A DNA stretch of 7,255 nt from JBLHKE01 sp047619485 (GCA_047619485.1 JBLHKE010000390.1:1-7255), one strand, 5' to 3'. Shown: positions 1-6,910, numbered from the stretch's first letter. Numbers and translations are program-made. Notes: generated from the letters alone by a model not told the origin.

Positions 1-644
1 TCGGCGATCAATTCTGAACCCGCACCCAAGGCTGCGAGCTTGCCCCACAGCAGGGCGCCATGGATGTCGAGATCGGTCGGTGCCTGCAAAACCAGATGCG
101 CCTCACGTTTGGAGAGCGAGACGGACAAGCAGGGGGCGGTGCGCAGGCTCTTGCCGCTGCCGAGGTGCTGGTACCACGAGTATTCGAGCGACGCGTAACC
201 GTCGCGTGAACGGATGAACGACTTAAAAAAATCTGGCGGTGGGTACTTGATGAACAGGTGCTCGTGGAGGTGCGAGTATTGTTCTTTTCCTGAGTCTAAG
301 AGATCTGGCTGCCACGAATCGAGCGGGCGTAGCCATTCGTTTTCCTGGGTGGCAAGCCTGATCAACATCGGGACGAGTTTGCCGTGGGCGTGTGGGTATT
401 GGTCGAAGATCCACGACCGCGTTTCGATCGTGCCACACAGGCGCGCGAGTGCCCTCGCGCATGCGCTACGACGCTCGCGCCTGCACCTTGGGAACGCGGC
501 TCGCAGGCGTCTGCAATAGAATTGAAACCGTTCCCCGCCGGGGAATCGGTGGTTGGAGTAGTGGCCTAGCACGATGCTGGCGGTGCAGCTGCGACGGGTG
601 CCGCGGCTGCGCATGGGATTGATGGTAGTGGTCGTGGGACTCAT
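1..644 (-). CDS. PcfJ-like domain protein, 3' end outside window
   Basis: The reverse strand is open from an in-frame TGA (complement of 735-737) down to base 1, giving 214 residues from the ATG at 644. The C-terminus is cut off by the window edge. The reading looks real: FDQYPHAHGKLVPMLIRLA (about 80-98), then ENEWLRPLDSW (101-111), HLHEHLFIKYPPPDFF (125-140), EYSWYQHLGSGKSLR (154-168) and SLSKREAHLVLQAPTDLD (176-193). This order (RPL..W, HLF.KYPxPxF, W..HLGxGxSxR, KR.AHL.LQAP) is what I recall from PcfJ-like proteins of Verrucomicrobiota and Bacteroidota; PcfJ was named from an enterococcal conjugative plasmid and its role is unclear. Residues 44-70 are Arg- and Cys-rich, with Cys at 44, 54, 62 and 70. 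The start is uncertain: ATG 614 and GTG 689 are in frame, and none has a Shine-Dalgarno. It is divergent from the repeat-protein operon. Existence is likely; the family name rests on remembered motifs. Confidence 0.72.
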   Translation of the reverse strand, partial: MSPTTTTINPMRSRGTRRSCTASIVLGHYSNHRFPGGERFQFYCRRLRAAFPRCRRERRSACARALARLCGTIETRSWIFDQYPHAHGKLVPMLIRLATQENEWLRPLDSWQPDLLDSGKEQYSHLHEHLFIKYPPPDFFKSFIRSRDGYASLEYSWYQHLGSGKSLRTAPCLSVSLSKREAHLVLQAPTDLDIHGALLWGKLAALGAGSELIA

Positions 645-1039
645 CGGTACACGTAGAGGTAGAAGCCTAGATTGGAGTCGGACAGACACGGCAAACCTCG
701 AGAACGAAGTTGGAAAGCCGCGCAGCGAATGGCTTCAAACGGCGGTCTGAACCGTGCCGGTTCAGGACAGGAAATGACTCAAGCCGCTCTCAGGTGAGAG
801 CGACGGATCAGGCTTCTGTAACGTGACGATGGATACGCATTGGAACGCCTTAGAGTAGCTGATCCTGTTGAGTTTGCAAATCTAATGCCAGGAGTTGCGC
901 AGCCACTGAAGCGCAATTGCTGTGATGGTTCGCTGTCGGAAAATAGTATCCGCGTCGATGGGAGCCGTCTTCACTGTCGAACTGGTCAGTGTTTAATGGT
1001 AAGCTCTTACGGTGGCTGCGCGCCTGCCCCGAATCGATC
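645..1039. other. intergenic region with a cluster of hairpins
   Basis: No convincing gene lies here; the short open frames have no family-like motifs or coding-type third positions. Several inverted repeats do. CTGAACC (747-753) pairs with GGTTCAG (759-765) around GTGCC, and the stem extends outward past one bulge. CGCTCTC (785-791) pairs with GAGAGCG (796-802) around AGGT, and AAGCC (781-785) can close with GGCTT (811-815). GGATCAG (805-811) matches CTGATCC (859-865). TTGCGC (895-900) pairs with GCGCAA (911-916). Some of these pairings exclude one another. They could be part of a structured RNA or be remnants of an element. I do not recognise a riboswitch, tRNA or intron core. The promoter at 1040 starts downstream, so these hairpins are not in the leader of that transcript. 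Confidence 0.45.
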
Positions 1040-1067
1040 TTGAGAGGTTTGTTCAAGGCGCTATAAT
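1040..1067 (+). promoter_or_regulatory. sigma70-type promoter for the repeat-protein operon
   Basis: TTGAGA at 1040-1045 (five of six bases match the -35 consensus) is separated by 16 bases from a perfect TATAAT at 1062-1067. The expected transcription start is about 1074-1075, which is the GTG chosen as the start of the downstream gene. It lies in an AT-poorer surrounding and is by far the best promoter-like pair noticed in the intergenic sequence. Confidence 0.6.
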
Positions 1068-1074
1068 CAGGCCA

Positions 1075-2619
1075 GTGAACTGGTGCCGATGGAAATACCC
1101 ACTCCTCGCGATCGCGTGTTTCGCGTTTGGCTGGGCATTGGCGCGTTGGTCCCCAGTGGTTCCAGATGCCGACAGCGAAACCGGCCCCACGGCGTCTGTT
1201 GATCCATCGGCGCCGATCGAAGATACGGAGATCGAATTAGATTCGATTGTGCATGCGAGCGAGCGACTGCAGGTGCCGCTGAACAAGCAGGAAAAGCTCG
1301 AGTTGAAGTATGCCCAATGGGCCGAGAGATCGCCGCGGGCTGCGATCGATGCGGCGTTCAAACATCTGCCGGACGGCTACGACGAGCGCGGGGTGGCGCT
1401 GGAGGCCGCCGTGCGGACGGTGGCGGAAAAAGATCCGGACTTAGCGCTGCTGATCGTGCTGCCCTACCTGGATGATCTGGAACGCGATAGCCCGCCGCGT
1501 GACATGGACGGCAGGATCGCTCTGTCGGCCTTGTTCGGGACTTATGCCACTGGTGATCATCGGGCGGCAGCGCACGCAGTCGCCCAATGTCCCGCGGGTC
1601 TCGCGGATCCATGGGATTTCACCCGGTACGGCTCTTTTGGCGACGGCAGATCGCCACTGCTCTATGCCGCTGGTAAGGTAGCCAAGCACTGGCCGAACGA
1701 TGACTTTCCCGCGCAGGTAGTTTGGGCCGCGGAGCTGTGCATCGGCGAATTCGAAGGCCCGTATGACTATACTTGGCTCGTGGATGAGGGGTGGGAGGCT
1801 TTCGAGGCTGCCGGAGGTGAGCTTTCGTCAGTGCTCGCGAAGGTAGCTGAGATCGGTGATGAAATGGCGCGCGACTGCGTGTTGTTCGATGTGATAGATC
1901 GCGCTGATCCGGAGCTGATCCGCCGGGCGATCCCGCTGCTCTCGGAAGAGCGTCGCGGACAGGGATGGGCATCACTGGCGAGTGCAATCGAGGATCCGAT
2001 AGAAGCCATGCAGCTGGTGATCGAGCATTGGGAGGCGATCGGAGACGCGACGGTCATTGATGATATTGGTGGTCTCGTTGGCGTCGATCCGAGTGCGCAA
2101 TTGATTGCGCTCGATCTGTTCCTGACGCTTCCGGAGCCTGGTCAGCAGCGATTGCTGGAATCCTGGGCGTGGGAGGCGGGCGTCCCCGAAGATCCATTCG
2201 ATAGCGAGCGGGTCTTCGCCGCGAATGATGATTTGCTAGCGATCATCGAGGCTCTGCCGGGAGGGGAGACAAAATCCCGCGCCGTGGGGGCGTTGGCTCA
2301 GAGCTGGGTGGCCGCCGAACCTGAGGCGGCATCGAGGTGGGTCGCGTCTCTGCCCGAGGGCAGCGGAGCGCGCGACGCTGCGGTGGCATCGCTGGTGCGT
2401 GAGATCGCAGTCGATGCCCCCGATACGGCGACCACCTGGGCGGCGACTATCGCCGATAGAGCCTTGCGCGAACGCTACCTGCGTGTAGCGCTGCGCCAGT
2501 ATGTCCGAAGCGATCCGGACGCCGCGGTCGGGGCGATTCACGCGGCCGAGCTATCGGAGATAGCTGAGCGATCCCTGCTCGATTCAGTGCCAGCAACACC
2601 AACCCCATCCGGCCAGTGA
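1075..2619 (+). CDS. membrane-anchored helical-repeat protein (first of pair)
   Basis: Protein of 514 residues from GTG 1075. The frame is open further up, and GTG 1012 would add 21 residues. I prefer 1075 because it puts the N-terminus directly before a membrane anchor (basic NWCRWKY, then hydrophobic residues about 9-23) and coincides with the predicted transcription start; a start at 1012 would lie upstream of the promoter. Neither has a Shine-Dalgarno. After an acidic, Pro-rich linker (about 28-60), the rest is alpha-helical with degenerate units of the type W-A-x-x-x-P-x-A-A-x-x-x-x-x-L-P. Examples are QWAERSPRAAIDAAFKHLP (82-99) and SWVAAEPEAASRWVASLP (410-427), with further copies up to about residue 490. 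Such proteins are common and uncharacterised in Verrucomicrobiota, often beside ECF sigma factor genes, but none is visible here. They probably form a solenoid scaffold outside the cytoplasmic membrane. No catalytic motif is seen. The stop overlaps the next start. Confidence 0.85.
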   Translation: MNWCRWKYPLLAIACFAFGWALARWSPVVPDADSETGPTASVDPSAPIEDTEIELDSIVHASERLQVPLNKQEKLELKYAQWAERSPRAAIDAAFKHLPDGYDERGVALEAAVRTVAEKDPDLALLIVLPYLDDLERDSPPRDMDGRIALSALFGTYATGDHRAAAHAVAQCPAGLADPWDFTRYGSFGDGRSPLLYAAGKVAKHWPNDDFPAQVVWAAELCIGEFEGPYDYTWLVDEGWEAFEAAGGELSSVLAKVAEIGDEMARDCVLFDVIDRADPELIRRAIPLLSEERRGQGWASLASAIEDPIEAMQLVIEHWEAIGDATVIDDIGGLVGVDPSAQLIALDLFLTLPEPGQQRLLESWAWEAGVPEDPFDSERVFAANDDLLAIIEALPGGETKSRAVGALAQSWVAAEPEAASRWVASLPEGSGARDAAVASLVREIAVDAPDTATTWAATIADRALRERYLRVALRQYVRSDPDAAVGAIHAAELSEIAERSLLDSVPATPTPSGQ

Positions 2620-4439
2620 GTGCTTCTTTGATCAAGACAATTGCGTTGTCCGGACTGGCTGTGCTCGCCGGTCTTGGCGCTGGTAATTTTTCCCATCGAG
2701 ACGCCCCGGCGGCCGTTGAGAAATCCGCTCCGCGAAGCAAGCTCACCGCGCTCGACCAGCGCCCGTCGCTTGATCCATCCGGGCTGCTCGAAAAGTTGGA
2801 AGCCTTGGATGTGGCCCGATTTCCCGCCCTGCTCGACAGGATGAAACGCCTGCCGTCGGTGCGCGCGGGATTTGCGATGCGTCTCACGATGGAAATTTGG
2901 GCGCAGCAGGATCCAGAGTCGGCGCTCGCTTACTTGGGTTCGCTAGATGGTTCGTTGGCGTTCCACGACGAGCTGAGCGATGCGGTTTTTCGTGCTTGGG
3001 GTGCCCGTGACGTAGAGGCTGCTATCGTCGCGAGCGGTGAGTTGCCGGACCGGAAGCTGTCGGCGCTAGCAGGTTATGCGGCAGGCGATCCAGCAGCGGC
3101 GTGGGCGCTCACGGATGAACTGTTTACCGGGGAATTGCAGTCATCATTTATCAAATCCGTGTTTAAGAGTTGGGGGCGAACGAATGTCGGGGATGCGATG
3201 TCGGCGATGCGTGCTTTGCATGATGATTGGAAGCCGACAGCGCTGATCGGATTCTCCGAGGTGGCATTCCGCGATGATCCAGATCGTGTCTGGGGGTTCA
3301 CCCACGAGCTAGGGTATAATTTTCCGATCGATCAGTTTGTAGCATGGTTGGACACGGATCCTCGGGATGCGGGAGCGTTCGCTGCACGGCTGGAAGTTGA
3401 GGACAATCAGAAGTGGGATCTACTCAAGGCGTGGATCGTGGTTGACCCAAAGGCCGCGCTCGCCTACCTGCGCTCGTTCCCTGCCGATTCACGTTTGCAC
3501 CGGGTGTTGATACGCGAGTTCACCTCGGCGCCGGAACTGTTGAGCGATGCGGATATTTTGCAGGCGGGATTGATCAGCGATTTTCCGCTCGCGCGTTACC
3601 AAGAGCTCGCGCGGCATTCGCCAGAGCTGCTCGGTTGGCAGGGGGACGGCGATTTGAATGAGGAGGTTGGACTGAGTTACTCGCTCGGTTCGGCATGGGC
3701 TCGCGAGAACCCGCAGGGCGGCCTGCGCTGGTTGGAAGGGCTCGAGTCGGAAGAGCGAGAGATCGCCGCGGCGGGGTTCTACGATTCTTGGGTAGTGGAT
3801 GACGTGGCGGCTGCGACTGAGCAGTTGCTGAAGGAGGAACCGGGATCGCGGCACTTCGAAACACTTGTTGGGGAGGATGGCGGGAGCCACTACACCGAAC
3901 GTCATCTCACGACCTTGGAGCCGATGGTGCGTGGTTGGTTGCTCGGCATGTCGAACTCTGACAGGGCGGAGTTCATCTCGAGCCAGTTCGAAGGTTACTA
4001 CTTTGTCGCCGAGCGTTTCCCGGAATTGGCCAAGACCTGGGTCATGGAGTTACCGGCTGGCGAGGCTCGTGCGGATGCTGTAAAGAGTGTTCTTAATGCG
4101 TTCGAGATGGAGAACCCTGATTCCCTTCGCGATTGGTTTGGGGAGTTGCCTGGCGATGTGAAGCGATCCTTTTTCAAGGACGGTCCGAATTCTGATCTGA
4201 AATTCACCGGTGCGGAAGATGTGGCGCGACTCGAGATACTCAACTATGCGATGCAGCTCGATGATCCGGCATCCCGTATCGCAGCGATGGTCGGATCTAT
4301 ATCGAGACAAAATCCATTTGGGCAGGTGGAATCTGTGAACTATGCGGAGCGCGCTGCTCTTGCGGAAGCCATCCAGAGCTCCAACCTGCCGGAGTTTGAA
4401 AAGGCGCTGGTGCAAGAGCGCATTGACAGTTCGCCATAA
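2616..4439 (+). CDS. exported or anchored helical-repeat protein (second of pair)
   Basis: Protein of 607 residues. Its GTG start at 2616 overlaps the previous TGA (GTGA), which implies translational coupling; no Shine-Dalgarno is seen. Residues 5-24 (basic K7, then a hydrophobic Ala/Leu/Gly stretch) are a signal peptide or membrane anchor; no lipobox cysteine is present. A basic and Pro-containing linker follows (about 28-55). The mature part repeats the same unit as its neighbour: IWAQQDPESALAYLGSL (94-110), AWGARDVEAAIVASGELP (127-144), SWGRTNVGDAMSAMRAL (185-201), AWIVVDPKAALAYLRSFP (272-289), AWARENPQGGLRWLEGL (360-376) and SWVVDDVAAATEQLL (391-405). The pair therefore looks like diverged paralogues from a tandem duplication. 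The function is unknown; a protein-interaction scaffold at the envelope is an inference from the helical repeats. No enzyme motif was found. Confidence 0.88.
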   Translation: MSASLIKTIALSGLAVLAGLGAGNFSHRDAPAAVEKSAPRSKLTALDQRPSLDPSGLLEKLEALDVARFPALLDRMKRLPSVRAGFAMRLTMEIWAQQDPESALAYLGSLDGSLAFHDELSDAVFRAWGARDVEAAIVASGELPDRKLSALAGYAAGDPAAAWALTDELFTGELQSSFIKSVFKSWGRTNVGDAMSAMRALHDDWKPTALIGFSEVAFRDDPDRVWGFTHELGYNFPIDQFVAWLDTDPRDAGAFAARLEVEDNQKWDLLKAWIVVDPKAALAYLRSFPADSRLHRVLIREFTSAPELLSDADILQAGLISDFPLARYQELARHSPELLGWQGDGDLNEEVGLSYSLGSAWARENPQGGLRWLEGLESEEREIAAAGFYDSWVVDDVAAATEQLLKEEPGSRHFETLVGEDGGSHYTERHLTTLEPMVRGWLLGMSNSDRAEFISSQFEGYYFVAERFPELAKTWVMELPAGEARADAVKSVLNAFEMENPDSLRDWFGELPGDVKRSFFKDGPNSDLKFTGAEDVARLEILNYAMQLDDPASRIAAMVGSISRQNPFGQVESVNYAERAALAEAIQSSNLPEFEKALVQERIDSSP

Positions 4440-4477
4440 ATAGATTGCGCGCGGCTGCGTCATTTTTCGGATTGTAA

Positions 4478-4603
4478 TCTGGGGACGAATTCGTCACCCA
4501 CTGCCAGCTGCATGACGATTCGGCCGCCTTCATCGTCCACGTCCCGACGCTGCGCACCTTCGACTCTGATGGCAAGCAGACCTTTTGCGATATCACTTGG
4601 GAA
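4478..4603 (+). other. upstream coding continuation without a start codon
   Basis: This stretch is in frame with the gene that ends at 4834 and is open back to a TAA at 4475-4477. It reads SGDEFVTHCQLHDDSAAF, then IVHVPTLRTFDSDGKQ, and its third codon positions are overwhelmingly G or C, as in the TerB gene downstream, so it is almost certainly coding. It contains no in-frame ATG, GTG or TTG; the nearest substitute is a CTG at 4508. Only 38 bases separate it from the end of the preceding gene. I infer that the original 5' end was lost by deletion or rearrangement, or that an unusual start codon is used. Confidence 0.6.
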
Positions 4604-4834
4604 GTGGCCTGCTTGGCGCTCGCGAATGCGGGGATCGAAGACGATGTCGACCTCGCCGTCGGGGTGCGTGGCACTCTTCTCTATGAGAAAATCTACATCG
4701 GCAAGTTCTCATCTGAAACGGAGAAATCTCTCTCACTTGTAACTGATCGGACGAAGGATACAGGCAGGCTTGAGGCCTTCTTTAAAGGGGCGCCTGAAAG
4801 TGAACCAGAGCCAGCCCTGGGGGAGGAAGGATGA
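4604..4834 (+). CDS. unrecognised small protein, probably 5'-truncated gene
   Basis: GTG 4604 is the only usual start codon in this frame and would give 76 residues, but the coding signal clearly continues upstream to about 4478 (about 118 residues in all). I do not recognise the family. The visible part contains ACLALANAGIEDDVDLAVG, then VRGTLLYEKIYIGKF, which suggests a small alpha/beta fold. It ends in an acidic, Pro- and Glu-rich tail (ESEPEPALGEEG). No signal peptide, membrane span or catalytic motif is visible. Its TGA at 4832-4834 overlaps the ATG of the TerB-like gene (ATGA), so the two were made as a coupled pair and probably share a function. The internal GTG has no Shine-Dalgarno and would cut through a continuous coding stretch, so the annotated start is a formality. 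The copy may be a pseudogene. Confidence 0.5.
   Translation: MACLALANAGIEDDVDLAVGVRGTLLYEKIYIGKFSSETEKSLSLVTDRTKDTGRLEAFFKGAPESEPEPALGEEG
4822..4826 (+). promoter_or_regulatory. Shine-Dalgarno of the TerB-like gene
   Basis: GGAGG lies four bases before the ATG at 4831. It is the clearest Shine-Dalgarno in the window and fixes this start. It lies inside the end of the preceding gene, so the TerB-like protein could be translated even if the upstream gene is dead. Confidence 0.6.
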
Positions 4835-5445
4835 TCATCTGGGGTAGCAAGGGGATCACGGGAGTGATCGGTAACGGGCAGTTCCACTGCCCGGTCTGCG
4901 TGGTGCAGACCGCATATGAACTCAAGCGCGTGCGGCGCTTCTTCACGCTGTATTTCATCCCGCTCTTCCCCATCAGCATGCTCGGAGAATATGTGGAATG
5001 CAGCCGCTGCCAGGGAACCTTCGAGCCAGATATCCTCAACTACGACCCGGCCGTCGAGACGCAGCAAACCGAGGCGCTTTTCATGATCGCGCTGAAGCAG
5101 ATCATGATCGCCGTCTGTCTCGCGGACGGGCTGATCGACGACAACGAGGTCACCCAGATCCAGGCGGTCTACGAGCGTTTGACGGGTGCGCGTGTCGGCG
5201 AGCAAGATCTGCGTGAGGAGATTGCAACGATCTCGCAGCACGGTGCCTCGTTGTTCGATATCGTCGACCGCTTGGTCGGGCAGCTCAACGACCACGGCAA
5301 GGAGACTGCGATGCGCTCCGCCTACCTGATCGCCGCCGCAGACGGCCATGTTGACGAAAATGAGATGAGGCTGATCCAAGGCATCGCGCAGCGCATGGGG
5401 ATGAGCCCGGCGCACCTCAATGGCGTGATTGCGAGTTTGGGATAA
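4831..5445 (+). CDS. zinc-ribbon and TerB-like domain protein
   Basis: Protein of 204 residues, apparently complete. The N-terminal 65 residues form a zinc ribbon: CPVC (Cys20, Cys23) and CSRC (Cys57, Cys60), separated by a basic and then hydrophobic segment (LKRVRRFFTLYFIPLFPIS, 31-49). That segment is typical of small zinc-ribbon proteins and could lie against the membrane. Residues about 80-200 resemble the TerB (tellurite-resistance-like) helical domain, with its two related acidic motifs: LADGLIDDNE (97-106) and AADGHVDENE (169-178). TerB domains bind metal through such acidic residues. A role in metal sensing or membrane stress is inferred from the family; tellurite resistance itself should not be assumed, because no other ter genes are present. 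It is coupled to the headless gene upstream by ATGA and converges on the minus-strand gene, with only eight bases between the stops and no clear terminator. Confidence 0.87.
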   Translation: MIIWGSKGITGVIGNGQFHCPVCVVQTAYELKRVRRFFTLYFIPLFPISMLGEYVECSRCQGTFEPDILNYDPAVETQQTEALFMIALKQIMIAVCLADGLIDDNEVTQIQAVYERLTGARVGEQDLREEIATISQHGASLFDIVDRLVGQLNDHGKETAMRSAYLIAAADGHVDENEMRLIQGIAQRMGMSPAHLNGVIASLG

Positions 5446-5453
5446 GCCGCGAC

Positions 5454-6788
5454 CTACCAGCTATCCGCAGCGACGCTTTCGACTTCGACGATATTGTCTA
5501 ACGTTGCGCCTTGGGGAAACCGTAGGTTTAGGATCGCCGCGCGGCTCTTTTCGATATCGCCCTCGAGAAAGGACTGGAGCTGCCGGTCGATCAGGGAGCC
5601 TCGCTCAGCAAAGGCGAACACCTCCTCGCCTGGGCGCTGCGGGAAGCTCAGTTGGAAGCTTGCGAATTTCTTTTCGTCCATGAACGGCTGGTTGTAGTAG
5701 TCGCCCGGTGAAACCCTCACGCGGAACGGCGACAGCTCCGTGCTCTTGGCCGACTGGAACTCCTCCCACGGGACAGGTTCATAGTTGACCAATACTTTCC
5801 AGTCTATCAGGAACTTCTTATCGCCGGAGACAATCTCGATCAGGAATACCAGGTGTTGATCCGCTGCGCCTGGTGTCCTGCGCTTCGCCTGCACCAGCGC
5901 GAACTTCCCGTCCGACCGGTTCAGGAAACTGATATCTGGCTCGACGATGATCGGTGCGATGGCGCGGTCTGGTACTCGCTGGTGGTAGCGCTCCATGAGT
6001 GGCGCCATTTCGTCCGGGTTGCGGACATAGGGCCGGCGCTCCTCCCAGGTCTTTTTATCGATGAAGGCGGTCAGGTATTCTAGGATCTGATCGAGCAAGT
6101 CCACCTGCTGATCGCGGTCGAGATGATCGAGGTCGTTGGACTGGTTCCACTTGGCTGGCTCTCTCGCGGGTTTTTCTTCACTCGCTTCGGGATCGTTGCG
6201 TGTCAGCTTGACTGCGAGCAGCCCGAGCCCGATCGCGCAGGCGGCGCCGGTGACCGTGATCTTGTCGAGCGCGGTGCCGTTGAACATCCACGATGTCATC
6301 GGAGAGCTTATGAACCACCGGTGCAGCGCCGACAGCTCAGGGCGATCGCGATCGGCCTGGAACATCATCTCAGCCCAGTTGCGATCGAACTGGCGGTGGC
6401 TGGTGCGGTCAAAATCCCCGCGGTCGATCGACGCGTAGCTGGCGTGGGGATCCTCGACATTGTCCTTGCCGACGAACTTTACATAGGTGCGGTAAAAAAC
6501 GTGCAGGGTATCGCGATCCACCCCGTGGTGGGAGGCCGCCTCATCGAGGGAGATTCCGAATTCGACCATGTCCGAAGCCGCGAGGCGCAGTTTATGGTGA
6601 TCTTTCGCCGGAGGGAGACGTGTGGCGGCGAGGTCCTCCTTGTCCTCTTCGGCATCAGCGGCATCCGCTGTCGGTCGAGGAGCCGGAATGATTGCCCGGG
6701 CTACGAATGGAGGTTCCTCAAGCTTGCTCGGGTTGATCTCGGTATCGCCGTCTTCGTCGACGTGATCGCTGCTGGGGTTATTGGCCAT
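5454..6788 (-). CDS. HTH-like, single-span membrane protein with Verrucomicrobial C-terminal domain
   Basis: Protein of 444 residues. The ATG at 6788 is firm because an in-frame TAA lies two codons upstream; there is no Shine-Dalgarno. Residues 1-60 are acidic and look disordered. Residues about 66-102 read like a helix-turn-helix: LRLAASDMVEFGISLDEAAS, then HHGVDRDTLHVFYR. One hydrophobic segment follows (ITVTGAACAIGLGLLAVKL, 177-195), then a charged linker. Residues about 228-440 hold a domain I associate with Verrucomicrobiota: ILEYLTAFIDKKTWEERRPY (235-254), RNPDEMAPLMERYHQR (256-271), FLIDWKVLVNYEPVPWEEF (326-344) and PGDYYNQPFMDEKKFASFQL (361-380). I think it is NTF2-like or related, of unknown function. 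The order suggests a cytoplasmic DNA-binding part tied to an outer sensing part, but DNA binding is an inference and the HTH could be a protein-binding helical pair. Topology is not decided by flanking charges. Confidence 0.87.
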   Translation of the reverse strand: MANNPSSDHVDEDGDTEINPSKLEEPPFVARAIIPAPRPTADAADAEEDKEDLAATRLPPAKDHHKLRLAASDMVEFGISLDEAASHHGVDRDTLHVFYRTYVKFVGKDNVEDPHASYASIDRGDFDRTSHRQFDRNWAEMMFQADRDRPELSALHRWFISSPMTSWMFNGTALDKITVTGAACAIGLGLLAVKLTRNDPEASEEKPAREPAKWNQSNDLDHLDRDQQVDLLDQILEYLTAFIDKKTWEERRPYVRNPDEMAPLMERYHQRVPDRAIAPIIVEPDISFLNRSDGKFALVQAKRRTPGAADQHLVFLIEIVSGDKKFLIDWKVLVNYEPVPWEEFQSAKSTELSPFRVRVSPGDYYNQPFMDEKKFASFQLSFPQRPGEEVFAFAERGSLIDRQLQSFLEGDIEKSRAAILNLRFPQGATLDNIVEVESVAADSW

Positions 6789-6840
6789 CTGTTAGGGGCG
6801 GCCATCGAGCCCGGGTGAGAGCGGGCATGGCGCGCGTCCA

Positions 6841-6846
6841 ACTATA
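6841..6846 (-). promoter_or_regulatory. possible -10 box for the minus-strand membrane protein gene
   Basis: The reverse strand reads TATAGT here, about 52 bases before the ATG at 6788. The best -35-like match, TTCACT (complement of 6866-6871), is 19 bases away, which is too far to be convincing. It is the best -10 candidate in the short leader between this gene and the MITE. Confidence 0.3.
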
Positions 6847-6889
6847 GCGGATAATGCGGGTTTGGAGTGAAATTTTTTCCGCTCCCTAA

Positions 6890-6910
6890 GGGCTTGTCAG
6901 AGAATTAGTT
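6890..6910 (+). repeat. left terminal inverted repeat of the MITE
   Basis: Begins GGGCTTGTCAG and matches the reverse complement of 7028-7048 at 16 of 21 positions, including unbroken TGTCAG and AGTT blocks. Confidence 0.7.

Noticed and set aside
759..771. GGTTCAGGACAGG resembling a tRNA T-arm
   Set aside because: The pattern does not match a T-loop and no acceptor, D-arm or anticodon stem can be built around it.
774..797. Seven-codon leader-like frame (MTQAALR) after an AGGA-type sequence, ending in the second hairpin
   Set aside because: No promoter is visible upstream and the next gene has its own promoter about 240 bases further on, so a leader-peptide role is not supported.
840..1043. 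Short plus-strand open frame of 67 codons in the intergenic region
   Set aside because: No coding-type third positions, no recognisable motif, and it runs over the promoter at 1040.
1099..1122. Lipobox-like LAIAC near the N-terminus of the first repeat protein
   Set aside because: The order around the Cys is a poor match and the hydrophobic stretch continues past it, which fits a membrane anchor better.
3315..3320. Perfect TATAAT inside the second repeat-protein gene
   Set aside because: No -35-like sequence at a proper distance, and it lies in continuous coding sequence.
4452..4466. GC-rich stretch followed by TTTTT after the repeat-protein operon, as a possible terminator
   Set aside because: No stable stem can be formed from the bases before the T run.
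5440..5466. GGATA/TATCC inverted repeat between the convergent stops as a two-way terminator
   Set aside because: The stem is only five to seven pairs with a bulge and a long loop, and there is no T run on either strand.
6123..6818. Long plus-strand open frame of 231 codons
   Set aside because: It is antisense to the well-supported minus-strand gene 5454-6788 and its translation shows no family-like motifs.
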